Assembly (NCBI GenBank): GCA_011634665.1
Contig: WAEK01000011.1
Location: 1,544,501 to 1,608,500, forward strand
Source of the DNA: Mortierella sp. BCC40632
Lineage: Eukaryota > Mortierellomycota > Mortierellomycetes > Mortierellales > Mortierellaceae
DNA: 64,000 nt
Direction: 5' to 3'
Shown here: positions 34,068-44,147 of the stretch, piece after piece
Layout of the letters: every line of letters begins with the position of its first letter
Position numbering within the stretch: the first letter of the stretch is position 1
Position numbers and translations under genes: made by a program
The notes under the pieces: model-generated
What the model saw: the letters and a program-made list of their open reading frames with translations, nothing else
Database searches by the model: none
What the model was told of the DNA's origin: nothing

Positions 34068-34511
34068 TGGTACACTTTGCCATTTTTGTAAAAGTTGAAC
34101 AAAAAATATCCTTCGGAATATTGACGGGGTGATGAAAAATTAATATGAGGAAAGTTGACTGGGGGTGTAGAAATTTGGGTTTGACAAATGTTGACGGGGG
34201 GTCATGGACATTTGACGTTGACGGGGAGTCATCATTTCATGTAAAAGAGGAGAATGGCGGGGGTACAGAATTTCTTTAACATTTTTGGTAGGAGGCTCGT
34301 TTCGTCCAAAAATGGGAATCGCATCAGAAAAATGCAATGAAATAAAAAGGCTCCAGGTTACCATCAAGCCAATTCCTTCTGTAAATATTATTGTATGAAA
34401 GCATCTAATTGGTTTTAAAGGGTCGGTAGATCAAACTTCGAGTGCAAAACATCTAAATGCCATGCGGCTGGATATATAGTTTATTTACTTCATTTTTTTC
34501 CTCAGTCTAGT
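34068..34511. other. Spacer between the DIRS element and FBP1
   Basis: The stretch has imperfect copies of a TTGACGGGG motif (34120, 34152, 34190, 34215) spaced about 25-40 bases apart. No gene is seen. The right end is the 3' untranslated region of FBP1. Confidence 0.5.
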
Positions 34512-36159
34512 TTATTCTTCAGAACGGTAACAGGCCTCCAGGTCCTCTACATCATCTCGGCTTCCCAAGAAGATGGGTGAACGAGAGTGGATGGTATCAG
34601 GCTGAACATCCAACATTCTCTTGCGACCAGTCGAAGCGCGACCTCCTGCTTGTTCTACCAAGAATGCCATAGGGAAGCACTCGTACAGAATACGAAGCTT
34701 GCCATTCTTTGATTTGGCGTCTGCTGGGTAGCAGAAAATACCTCCGTAAAGCATTGTACGGTGAACATCTGCTACCATTGATCCGACATAGCGAGCTGAG
34801 TAAGGTGCCTTTTTGGGGTCTTCAGGGAATTTGAGGGAGTGGAAGTACTTTTTGCAGGCTGGGTCCCAGTACTTTGAGTTGCCCTCGTTGACAGCATAGA
34901 TCTTGCCACGGGGAGGGATTGTGATCTAAGAGGGTGGTAAAGAGAAACTGGTGTTAAAGCGTGCTAAACCAAGTCCAAGTGGCTGAGAAGATTCAAGATA
35001 TAGTAGAAGGTTCTTACGTTAGGGTGAGTGAGGATAAATTCGCCAATCTCGGTGTCGAGCGTGTAGCCATTTACACCCTTGCCAGTGGTCAAGACAAGGG
35101 TCGAGCAAGAACCATATGTACAGTAGCCTGCAGCGACCATCTCATTTCCAGGACGAAGAACATCCGAGAGCTTGCCGGTCGAGCCCTCGTTCTATAAATG
35201 GATGTAGACAAAAAGAGTCAGAATTTCTTTGCGCGTCCATTGGTCTCAGAGCCCTGGTATTGTTTTGCGGGGTCAACAAAAGGGTGTCCTCAGGTACACA
35301 CTCCGTGGCATCATTTTTTTTTTTAAGTTTTTAACTCGCCCGTATTTCTCCCACGGGTTGCTGTATTCAACGGTTGGCAAGTCGCTTTTCATGTGTTAAA
35401 CGGCTTCCTCCGCTTTTTAAGATGCTCACGGATACGTCCGAAATAGGACATGCGCTACTCAGACACTGAAAAGAAAAACCCCCCACCGACCACCACCGCC
35501 ATCACCACCGTCTCCCCCGCGCTTCCCCGCACTTGCTTCCCTTCGTTCGTTCTCTTTCCGCTCTGTGTGTGCCTCAACTTACCACTTTGTAGATGCCAAA
35601 AATAGTGCCAATGGAAACGCCACAGTCGATGTTGGAGCTACCATCCAGAGGGTCAAAGACGACGCAGTACTTTCCACGCAATCCTTCCTCGACAAAGATA
35701 GCCTCCTCGTCTTCTTCCGAGACCATGACGGAGACCTTGCTAGAAGATCGGAGAGCGTTGACAAAAATCTCGTTCGCAATGACATCCAGCTTCTTTTGTT
35801 CTTCTCCCTGAACATTTGACGAGTTGGCCAATCCAGTCCTATGATTAGATAGGAATAATTGTTGAGTGGAAGAGAGTGTCAATGGGCAATGGTAATGATA
35901 ATCACAAAGCAGCAGCTCGAGAAGTGGTGAGTGATCCTTGTCTACTCAAAGTATGCCTGCCAATGAGTTTAGGTATGAAGGCTTCTTACATGCTAATCAG
36001 ACTGGCTTTGCGGACATTGGAGGCAACAAACTTGCAGCCGAGCTGGATAGCTGAGAGAAGTAGCGTCAAGTCACCAGAGGCCTCTTTGTAGTGCTCGACC
36101 TGGTCCTGAAAGACGTGGCGCGTAAGAGTGATGAGGTTCGTCGTGTGGGGGTTCGACAT
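34512..36159 (-). CDS. FBP1: Fructose-1,6-bisphosphatase
   Basis: This enzyme hydrolyses fructose-1,6-bisphosphate to fructose-6-phosphate, the committed step of gluconeogenesis in the cytosol. Exons are 35990-36159, 35583-35838, 35018-35191 and 34512-34925, giving 337 residues, the usual family length. The metal and substrate sites are in [28 protein letters not shown] and [16 protein letters not shown]. The region around [23 protein letters not shown] contains the Arg/Tyr/Met residues of the sugar-phosphate pocket. The N-terminus begins [17 protein letters not shown], without an organelle signal. In yeast the enzyme is glucose-repressed; nothing here shows the control directly. It is divergent from the bL27m gene, about 1.07 kb away. 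Confidence 0.97.
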
Positions 36160-37231
36160 TGTATGCTAGCTTGTGAATGAGAGGAATTGCAAAATGGAAT
36201 GAGGTGGATGGAGAGGAGAGGAATGAAAGTATAAAACAAAAACAAAAAAACAAGTGCCCATTCCGGGGTCCTTTTAAACGTTCTCGGAGGGGACCTGACT
36301 ACCACAGAGGGGACCAGAGCGAGCTCCCGGATCATTCCATGAGCCAATTATAACTTCTGACTCCAGTCCACGGACTCAACATTTTTTTTTTTTTTTTTTT
36401 TTTAGTGCTCAGTCTGGGGAAAGTCCCTTATTGTCAGAGCCTTTTTGTTTTGCCAATTGACCATTGGATTCTGCATCCCCCCAACGTGGCTCTTGTTGCC
36501 TTGAAGACACCTTTTTGTTCTACCTACACCAACGCGGGTGCTGCTTCTGGACATCCGACCAACTTTCTGCACATCCCGGTCTTGCACACAGGGTAGTTTC
36601 TCTTTCTCTCTTTTTGCACCCAACATCTGTTGCTCTAACATCTAACACCGGCGCGTGTCGATTTGTCATGGCTGTTATAGGTTGGTTCAGCTGGCCTGAG
36701 GTTTCGGACGCTACATCTCCTCCTTTTGAATACCGCGCAGCTAGCCTTTCTCAGGTTGGTGGGGGCTGGGGAGCAGACTTGGAGATTCTTCCCCCTTCCC
36801 CTCTCCCGGCCCGCGGCCAAACTACGTACTCTACTCAGCCTCTTTGACTGTTTGTCAGCGGGAGTAAGGTTGGTTCGGTCAGCACTGACAATGAGTAATA
36901 TTTCTGTCGATCCTACTAGAGTCATTTGGAAAGACAAGCAGATCCATCCGAGGAAAAAGCGCGTATAGGAGGTGTCAGACTCTCAAACGTGGTGCCATGG
37001 CCCAGGCATTGTTCGCAGCTGTCGGGGACACTTCAATGTCTCATGCTCTTGGAGAGAGAAGAGTGCTGAGCAGGAGGAAAGGGACAGAGGCTAAGCGGAT
37101 CAAGCAAAGCCACAGCAATGAAGACAACATCGTTTTTGATCCGTCCATACCGAATCCCCGACTGAAGTCTGGGAAGCACAACTTTCTGGTCGCCATTCAA
37201 CCCGTCTTTCTTGTGTCTACTTCACTTCAAC
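36160..37231. other. Divergent promoter region between FBP1 and bL27m
   Basis: About 1.07 kb with a T run at 36381-36403 and no convincing gene. Frames such as 36464-36847 lack protein character. Regulatory elements for FBP1 probably lie here but none is obvious. Confidence 0.45.
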
Positions 37232-38117
37232 ATGATTGGCTTGATTCGTCAGTTCTCAAAGCTCAATGTAGTTGCTGAATCATCAGGTAACCACGCTCGG
37301 ATCCATCCAAACACCTCCTCGCTCTCCTCATCGGGAATTTAGCCACCAAGACTCATTTGACCTGGACCCGACCACTCTGCCAGCCAACTAGTCAGGACGA
37401 ATCATCTCGGACAACAAGACTATCGTTCCACCCTTGAATGCACACCTTTCGGCAATCGCCGGGAAAAAAGTCGAATCAATCTTCACACACTAATCTGTAC
37501 TGTCTTGGGAATGCAATTTCTCTATTTTTCTTTAGCATTCACCAATCAAATTCGTCACGCCTCCAAGAAGGCCGGTGGTTCCACCAAGAACAACAGAGAC
37601 TCTGCTGGTCGGCGACTGGGTGCCAAGAAAGTCGGAGGTGTGTGTTTTCTTTATCGCAGTCCTTGTGGCTACACTCATTTTGCGCTGCCTGCTACGCTAC
37701 TCTGTGCCTGATGAGCCAATATCCATACCAACCTCGCGTTTTCTCTCCATCCCTTTTTCTTTCTTTCATTTTCTCATAGGCCAACCTGTGATCCCAGGCA
37801 ATATCATTTACCGTCAGCGAGGAACTCACTTTTACCCAGGAGAGAATGTTGGAATGGGCAAGGATCACACACTTTTTGCACTCGAATCTGGTTATGTTCA
37901 GTTCTACCAGGACCCTGCTAGGGACAAGAAGTTCTGGAAGCGTACCTATGTCGGCGTTGCTTTGAACAGGGACCAGATCCTGCCTACACCCATCAATGAG
38001 CCTAGGAGGAGGGCATTCCGCCTGGTCGACACGGCTGCATTCAAGAGGGAGCTGGACCAATCTAGGAAAGAGGCTCTTGAGAACAAGGCCATGTTGGAGA
38101 AGCTTGTCCAGGCATAA
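37232..38117 (+). CDS. MRPL27: Mitochondrial large-subunit ribosomal protein bL27m
   Basis: This is a nuclear-encoded component of the mitochondrial ribosome near the peptidyl-transferase centre (yeast MRP7). Exons are 37232-37286, 37536-37637 and 37780-38117, with frame continuity through two phase-1 introns, giving 164 residues. The first 28 residues ([14 protein letters not shown] and on to RHAS) form a basic, acid-poor targeting peptide. The bL27 core follows: [22 protein letters not shown], joined across the second intron to [20 protein letters not shown] and [16 protein letters not shown] mitochondrial-type C-terminal extension with Lys/Arg/Glu residues ends in KLVQA. The mature start before the lysine-rich, glycine-rich segment fits the family. 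Confidence 0.94.
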
Positions 38118-38879
38118 GCGAGGACGCCCCCCCCCCTTTTCCGGCTCTCCACACCGAAGGAAGAAAAGACGGCCACATCACTCTCTCGGGACGAATAGCG
38201 GAAGCCCAGGAGCTACATGACATGTTTGATAGATTCCGCATTTCAATAACAATACATCGACCTTTTTATTTTTATTCAGGGTATACTCTTCAGCCCGTGC
38301 GGACCATGTCTGTCTGTGTCAGCACCTACCTCAATTGGCAGAGTTATCGTCAGTTTAGTATTTTTTGCCGATCTCTGGGCTTCGCTGTTGACGTTTGGGT
38401 ACTGCAGGAGGGATTGGGGGCACGAATGATGGCATGGTGCCTTCCTCTTAAAGCATAGTACAGTAGTAGTGGCTATATGAAACTTACTGTCTAATTTTCT
38501 AATTGGATCAACCTTTGTTCCAGGAACAGGATCTCGACTAGTGCAGCCTTGAGATTGAGCTACCCTATGGACTGGTTTCTTACTCAACAATGTAGCACTA
38601 CAATATCAACTATTTGCACCGATCTACTCACTGTCAATTCCAAGGCGACATGATCCGGGCCTAGGAAGCAGCCCCCCCCCTTCCTTTGCTTTTTAGCATT
38701 TTCGTCACAAAGGCTCATATCGGGATTGGCTTTGAAATGCTTGGTGGTGTTTATTGTTTATGAGAAGGTTTCTCTCATTCAGTTCATATTCTATGTACAG
38801 GCGAAGAGGTTCTTGGTCGACACGGAGCCGCAAGCCTGGTTCAGTGCAGCTATTCAGCCAATTTTCAAAGAGGATCACT
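38118..38879. other. Intergenic region after bL27m
   Basis: The 3' untranslated regions of bL27m and of secreted family member 5 face each other here. No gene is seen. Confidence 0.45.
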
Positions 38880-39254
38880 TCAAAATTTAGTACCCGCACA
38901 GAACATGGCTTGCAATCTTCTCAAGAAGGTAGAGATCATATGGTTCCTTTCTTTCTACTTACGAGGCTGGGACATCTGGACACTGGTTGTAAGATCCATT
39001 GGCACTCTGCCATCGACAAATCTGCATTCGCAGCGGATATAGGTTGTGGCACACACATTGTTCGCATAAAAGGGGACACAAAAGTACCAAGAGGCACCCC
39101 CCGCTCTGGCACAATTAGCGGCACAGCCCGTCGTGAAGCCATTGCACCACTGAGCGATTGGAGTAATGACTTGGGCTTCGGATACCGACCCCAATGAAAG
39201 CATGGTGGCGACGAAAGTCAAGCCGAGGGCAGCGGTGTGGGCAAAGGACTTCAT
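38880..39254 (-). CDS. Eight-cysteine secreted protein without GPI signal (family member 5)
   Basis: The signal peptide (residues 1 to about 28, ending VSEA) is followed by W-C-x2-F-x3-C-x3-C-x10-C-x8-C-x6-C-x-C, the family signature with one shortened loop. Exon 1 is predicted as 38963-39254, ending at a GTAAGT donor in phase 1, the same phase as members 1-4. A 54-base intron to exon 2 (38880-38908) adds FCAGTKF, supplying the eighth cysteine and then stopping, for 106 residues in all. If the intron is not used, the frame stops at 38955 with seven cysteines. Either way there is no stalk and no GPI anchor, so this member should be soluble. A TATA-like TTTAAAAAG lies about 70 bases upstream. 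Confidence 0.7.
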
Positions 39255-40413
39255 TCTTGCTATGATGTTTTGACTTGAAGATATGAGAAAAAGTGTTTGG
39301 CTTGATAGGCGGATGGATCTCTTTTTAAAGGGCAGGGATTGGAGGGACCAGGATTGTTCAGCTTGATGTGGAGGATGGGTCTGAAGGGCATAGAGCTTAC
39401 TTTTCCTCCTTTTTTATACTAGCTTTGTGGCAAAGCTCACAGCACCGCCTCCTGCACATCCTCAGATGGCGTGGACGCAAGGAGTACACTTCATCCCACA
39501 TTTCCCTCCCCCCTTTTCTTCGCCCTGAAGAGAGCAGGCTGAGGAAGCAGAGCAAAATAAAACAGCCCACAATATCATCCCCCATGCATAATGAACTTCA
39601 ACACGGCGTTTTGCAGATATTCCATTTTTAGTTCTCGCTCTACATTTGGGTCAACTGCATAGTCAAAGGGAACGCATTGAAAGTTGGGACCAAAAGGAGG
39701 CGGAGCGGGAGAGTACAGTGGCTATGAAAAGATGGCTCACCTATGCTATGGGTTCTTGAGGGATGGCTACCATGTCTAGTCTAGATAATTGAAAATAGAG
39801 TTTACGGGCTGCTGAACCTGGGAGGGAGTCAAAGCCCACGTAAAACGGGCATGAAAGATCTAGGTCAGCCAAAGCTCAAGCCAAAGAGGGGACGATTGTG
39901 TGGAAGAGCCTTGTCCAACTCAGCCTCAATACATTGGCTCGCTCTAAGAGGCAATGCGAGGGCCAGTCAAGGGGAATCCGATCAGCTGAACTGAGATTGA
40001 CCTCTCTCTCAAGTCATTGAGACGGGAAGGTAGGCGTTGTTGGAAGTAACCAATAGTACTGGCTTATAGCAGAAGTCTTAAAGGTCTTCACTACCAGCAT
40101 GTAGACAGGCAAACACAATGTTTGTCAAGGTGTCATTGGTAATAGAGAGTTCCCGTTCAGTGCTCTTCTTAATGACTCCATACCTTCTCTTCCGAAGAAT
40201 CCTACTGTATTCTATCAAATATCAATGGGGCAAGTATGAATAGAGGTATGGCACCAGCAACGGCGCGATATGGCACGGAACCTGGGCATGAACTCGGTAA
40301 TGACGATCTCCCCAACATAGTTTACATCCAATGGACTTTTTTTTTCTTATTTTTTTCTTTGGTTTTTATTACATGTCTATGCCCCCAGCTAGTAGCAATT
40401 CCTAGAGCTGGAC
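39255..40413. other. Intergenic region without a supported gene
   Basis: The promoter of secreted member 5 is at the left end, and frataxin's 3' untranslated region, with a T run at 40338-40367, is at the right. I see nothing else. Confidence 0.45.
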
Positions 40414-41354
40414 TCATTCGTCGGGAGGGCCGTTAATTGGGACGTCGATCTCGATATTAATCGCTTTTGTGATTTCCGTGTCGAGTAGGAACTTTAGCGA
40501 GTGATGGTCGCGATTATAGAACCAGACATGGTGGTCGGAATCATAATCATAACGCTTGGGTCCACTGGTTGGAGATGACAGCCAGAGTTGTTTGTTGGGT
40601 GGTTGCTTATTGACGACGTATGTTCCCTTGTCTCCTAGCTTCAATGTCATTACTCCACTCTAATAAGGAAAACAAGAGATGGGGCCATAGGCTTCTATAT
40701 TAGCCATCAAGGCAGCCAATCACGCCATCGTGTCTGAAATCCGAATGTTCAAAGAGGAAGAGGCAGAAAGAAAAGCGAGCAGCACACCTTTTTGCATGAA
40801 CTCACCTGGTACTCAACATCATATCCAGGGATCTCATGTTCGTCACCCAAATCCTCAAAGTACTCTACCATCCGGTCCATTGTGGAGTCCGAGATGGTGT
40901 GGTACTCATCTTCGGTGACATCGCTGGTCAGAGCAAGAGATGAGATTGTCAGTCATTCGGGCAAGCTTTACTTTGGAACAAAAGACGCTAACTGTATGGC
41001 GAGCAAATAGATATGCGAAAATTCGATTGATCAGCCAACATTGCCTTACCAGATAGTGTATTGAGGTTCTGAAGTTGAAGGCTTGAGTGAGGTATAGAGA
41101 CGGGAAGGCGCGACAGACTGTACGCACGATGAACTGGGTGAGGTGAAGCGAACATGTCGACAAGAGGACAGCTGCGTCGAGAATCGAGATGAGATACTAG
41201 TGGAAAATTGGCGAGACTGCAAGTTTTGTCGAGCAGACATTCCCCGAGCTGTTGAGCGGATGCATGGTGCTGCTGCTGCTGCTGCGCGACACGACTTGGG
41301 CAATGTGGTCTTCGCAGCGAAGGTTCTTGTGAGGCCAAGGGTGGTGAATGACAT
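40414..41354 (-). CDS. YFH1: Frataxin, mitochondrial iron-binding protein
   Basis: Frataxin stimulates iron-sulphur cluster assembly in the mitochondrial matrix by acting on the NFS1-ISCU complex. Exons are 41050-41354, 40806-40923 and 40414-40659, giving 222 residues. The first 100 residues are Ala/Ser/Arg-rich with almost no acids, a long mitochondrial presequence. The core starts with the acidic helix [22 protein letters not shown], with Asp/Glu residues for iron. It continues through the beta strands [32 protein letters not shown] (described in parts here) to the C-terminal helix around [13 protein letters not shown]. The invariant Asn-Lys-Gln and Trp-Leu-Ser-Ser residues of the beta-sheet surface are present. 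It is divergent from bL9m with a 286-base shared promoter. Confidence 0.95.
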
Positions 41355-41640
41355 GGCTCCTGCTTTCCTGGGTTAGCGTTCAAAAGTCTGTGTTCTCTCT
41401 GTCCAAATGGTTGTTTCTATGAGATCCAATGAGGCAGATGAACAGCTACGCGTAATGGTTCGTCAATGAGGGAGAAGAGAGACATGAGAGGCGAAGGGGT
41501 GGGGGGGAGAGCGTGAAGTACTCCGGATCGGACATTGGATAGACAGTCACTCTTTTGTTTTTTCTGGTTGGCGGTTCCTTTTCTGATGCATCAACCTCTC
41601 CGTCGGGATACTCAATATCAACATCAGGGTCGCTTTCAGC
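41355..41640. promoter_or_regulatory. Shared divergent promoter of frataxin and bL9m
   Basis: Only 286 bases separate the two start codons, which point away from each other. Both products go to mitochondria, so the region probably holds a common control element. No strong TATA box is visible on either side. Confidence 0.55.
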
Positions 41641-42936
41641 ATGTTCTCGGTTACAAGGTCATCGCTCCCATTGAGCACCATCAACAGATCAGCGACTCTT
41701 GTCTTCAAGGTACAGCCCTAGGACTCCATCCAAACCAGGAGTGCTCTCCCCTGTCGCTCAAAGCTCGAGTGTTGCAACTGTAGACTATCCGGCCGGAAAC
41801 GCACCTCCTTTTTTTTTTTTTTTACTTTTTTCTTTTCTTTTCTTTTTCCTTCTCTTTTCTTTTTTGCGGTTGCTGGTTGACCCCCAAACCGTAGCGCTAC
41901 CAACACTCAACACAAGCAGTTCTCTAAAGCATGGAAAACAACACTTTACTTGTGTATTGATCTGATCTACTTTTCGATTTCGTCTTTTTCACCACTCTAA
42001 AGCGCTGGAAATCCCAAAAGTCGATTGAGGTCTCTCTGAGAGCAAATGTCCAAGGACTTGGAAAGCCAGGTACGATGATCAGCTTGGATGTGTCCCCAAC
42101 AATTGGATTCACTACTACTCACTATAAATTGAAAGGCAGTGCATCATTAGAGAGAGAGAGATGGTTGGGCTTTTATGCTAACCAATATTTGTCAACTCTA
42201 CCTTTGATTTAGGCGATGTCGTCGTTGTTTCTCGTAAGCATGTTTGTTGCAACTTTTCGGATCCACTCCTTTCTTGATTTTACACGAGGCACAGTACTGT
42301 TTCTACTTTGATCACACACAAGGGTGCTGATCGGTGACTCTTTTTTTTTTTTTTTTTTTTGAACTAGCTGGAAGGATGAGAAATCAACTCTATCCTATGA
42401 GACTCGCCAACTACATTAACAAGAAGTTCCAGTTGTTCAATGATGCTAAGCTTGCGGATCAGAGCGCAGCACAGAATGCTCAGGAAAAGTCCAAGGTAAC
42501 AAGCCAGTCCTATGTTCAGGATATAGAAAAGCGCGGGATGGGATGTTGGCCGCGTGGCAAATTGCTTTGACCTGGCCTACATGCCGAATGGCAACGGATA
42601 TAGTGTTAACTTTCTGTTGCCTTTTAGATTTACCAGCAAACCGCGAAGAAGGAGCAAAAGTTGATGCATTTGCATGAACTCCGTCATCGTCTCGAGGCAT
42701 TGCCACCTCTCGTATTCCCGCGTGCTGTCAACGAGGTTGTTCCTGGATCAAAAACGATTTTCGGCTCTGTCCAGGCAGAAGATGTTGTGAAGGAGTTGAA
42801 GTCAAAGTATGGTATCACAGCAGACAAGATTACTATCCCAGGTTTAAAGATCAAGGCAATTGGAGAGTCATGGGCAAGAATCGACCTAGGAGATCTTGGA
42901 CATGTCCAAGTGAAGATCGTTGTTGAGAGGAAATAG
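41641..42936 (+). CDS. MRPL9: Mitochondrial large-subunit ribosomal protein bL9m
   Basis: This is a nuclear-encoded mitochondrial ribosomal protein of the bL9 family (yeast MRPL50). Predicted exons are 41641-41709, 42003-42069, 42213-42233, 42368-42495 and 42628-42936, giving 197 residues. The third exon is only 21 bases, yet it is needed to complete the family motif GKPGDVVVVSPGRMRNQLYP. The first 23 residues (MFSVTRSSLPLSTINRSATL) make a Ser/Arg-rich targeting peptide. The core then starts with SIEVSLRANVQGLG. A linker helix follows, then a C-terminal domain with GSVQAEDVVKELKSKYGI and VKIVVERK. The first exon is the least certain, since another small exon could lie in the 293-base intron. 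Confidence 0.85.
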
Positions 42937-44147
42937 GGTGTAATTCGTTTGCCGGGATGTCATATAGAGCGCGGCAAGGAGGTCAGGAATGAGGAACAGG
43001 AAACAGGATTACCAACGAACTCGGAGCACTTCTCAATAAATCATCTGAGGTCTGTTTACCATGAACCAGGAACATATGGAGGTGACACAGAGTGGAGCAG
43101 GTGTAAGATACGAGCACATGCGAAGACGGTTTTGTTGTGATGTGAGAGCATAATGCAAGGTTTCCCCCATTGCCAGTCCAGTACCCAGTGAAAATGGAAG
43201 AGAGAGGTACCCTACGATAGTAATGAGATCCAAAGGCAGACATACGCATGAGCTTTCGAGTCGCAATAATGCCAATGCACTGTCAAGTAATGGCCCGACT
43301 ACTACTGTCAGTGCGATACTATACAACACAGTATGGCTCTGTGTGTTCCAAGAGTCCACGATGCAACAGGCCGTAAGAAAATGGAGAGCAAAGGATAAGC
43401 AGAGGCATTGCGGCGGCTCCTCTATTCTCCGCTTGCGCCAGACTCAGGTATGCTCTCAGGAGAGAAGCAGGCGAAGGGAAACTTTTTCGTGATGCTCATT
43501 GCCGCAGGCTCACAAGACATGGGCAGGCGTCCTTTTAGCGTGAACGCACCGGCTGGGCATCCATGGGGGAAGAGGGTAGTCTAGCCGAGCCTTTTGTCAT
43601 TTGAAGGAGTTTGTATGAACGCGCTTCCTCTTCAAGTTTTTACTCCTTCTTTTTATACCTTTGGACTCCTTTTCTTTTTTCTCTCTCTTTCTCTCCCACT
43701 TGCTCGACCCAGTCTTGGAATCCCGCCTCCTCTCTGTCCCGGTACCAGATCAAAGACAGTCGAGAAAATTAGGCACTCCCCCTCCCGTCGATAATGCATC
43801 ATCCATAGAGAAAGGACCATCCTCCCACAACCACAACCACAACTCTATTGCTGTACCTCGTCTTCTTTGTCCGTTATCCATTCCTCTGTACCTTTGCCTT
43901 TGTACGCAGTCTCATCCGTGAACCACCTGTTGGAGGTCCAAGGGTCCCCAGGCCCAATCACTCGCCTTCTTTGTTTCCCAGCCTTTTCCCTCCTTGTTGG
44001 CTGATAACAGTTGTAGTCTGTTCATTCTTAGATTTCATTTCTTCTCTCCTCTCTCATTCACCATTGCACTTGCAAAGTCTCACTGAACCATCCTGCAGCT
44101 CTCAGAGTTGATCTCACCCCGAGTGCTATCGCACACCCGCCTGCGCA
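42937..44147. other. Intergenic region upstream of the SNG1-like gene
   Basis: No gene is supported. The right half (43600-44120) is pyrimidine-rich on the plus strand, as expected of a fungal promoter and 5' untranslated region. Confidence 0.5.
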
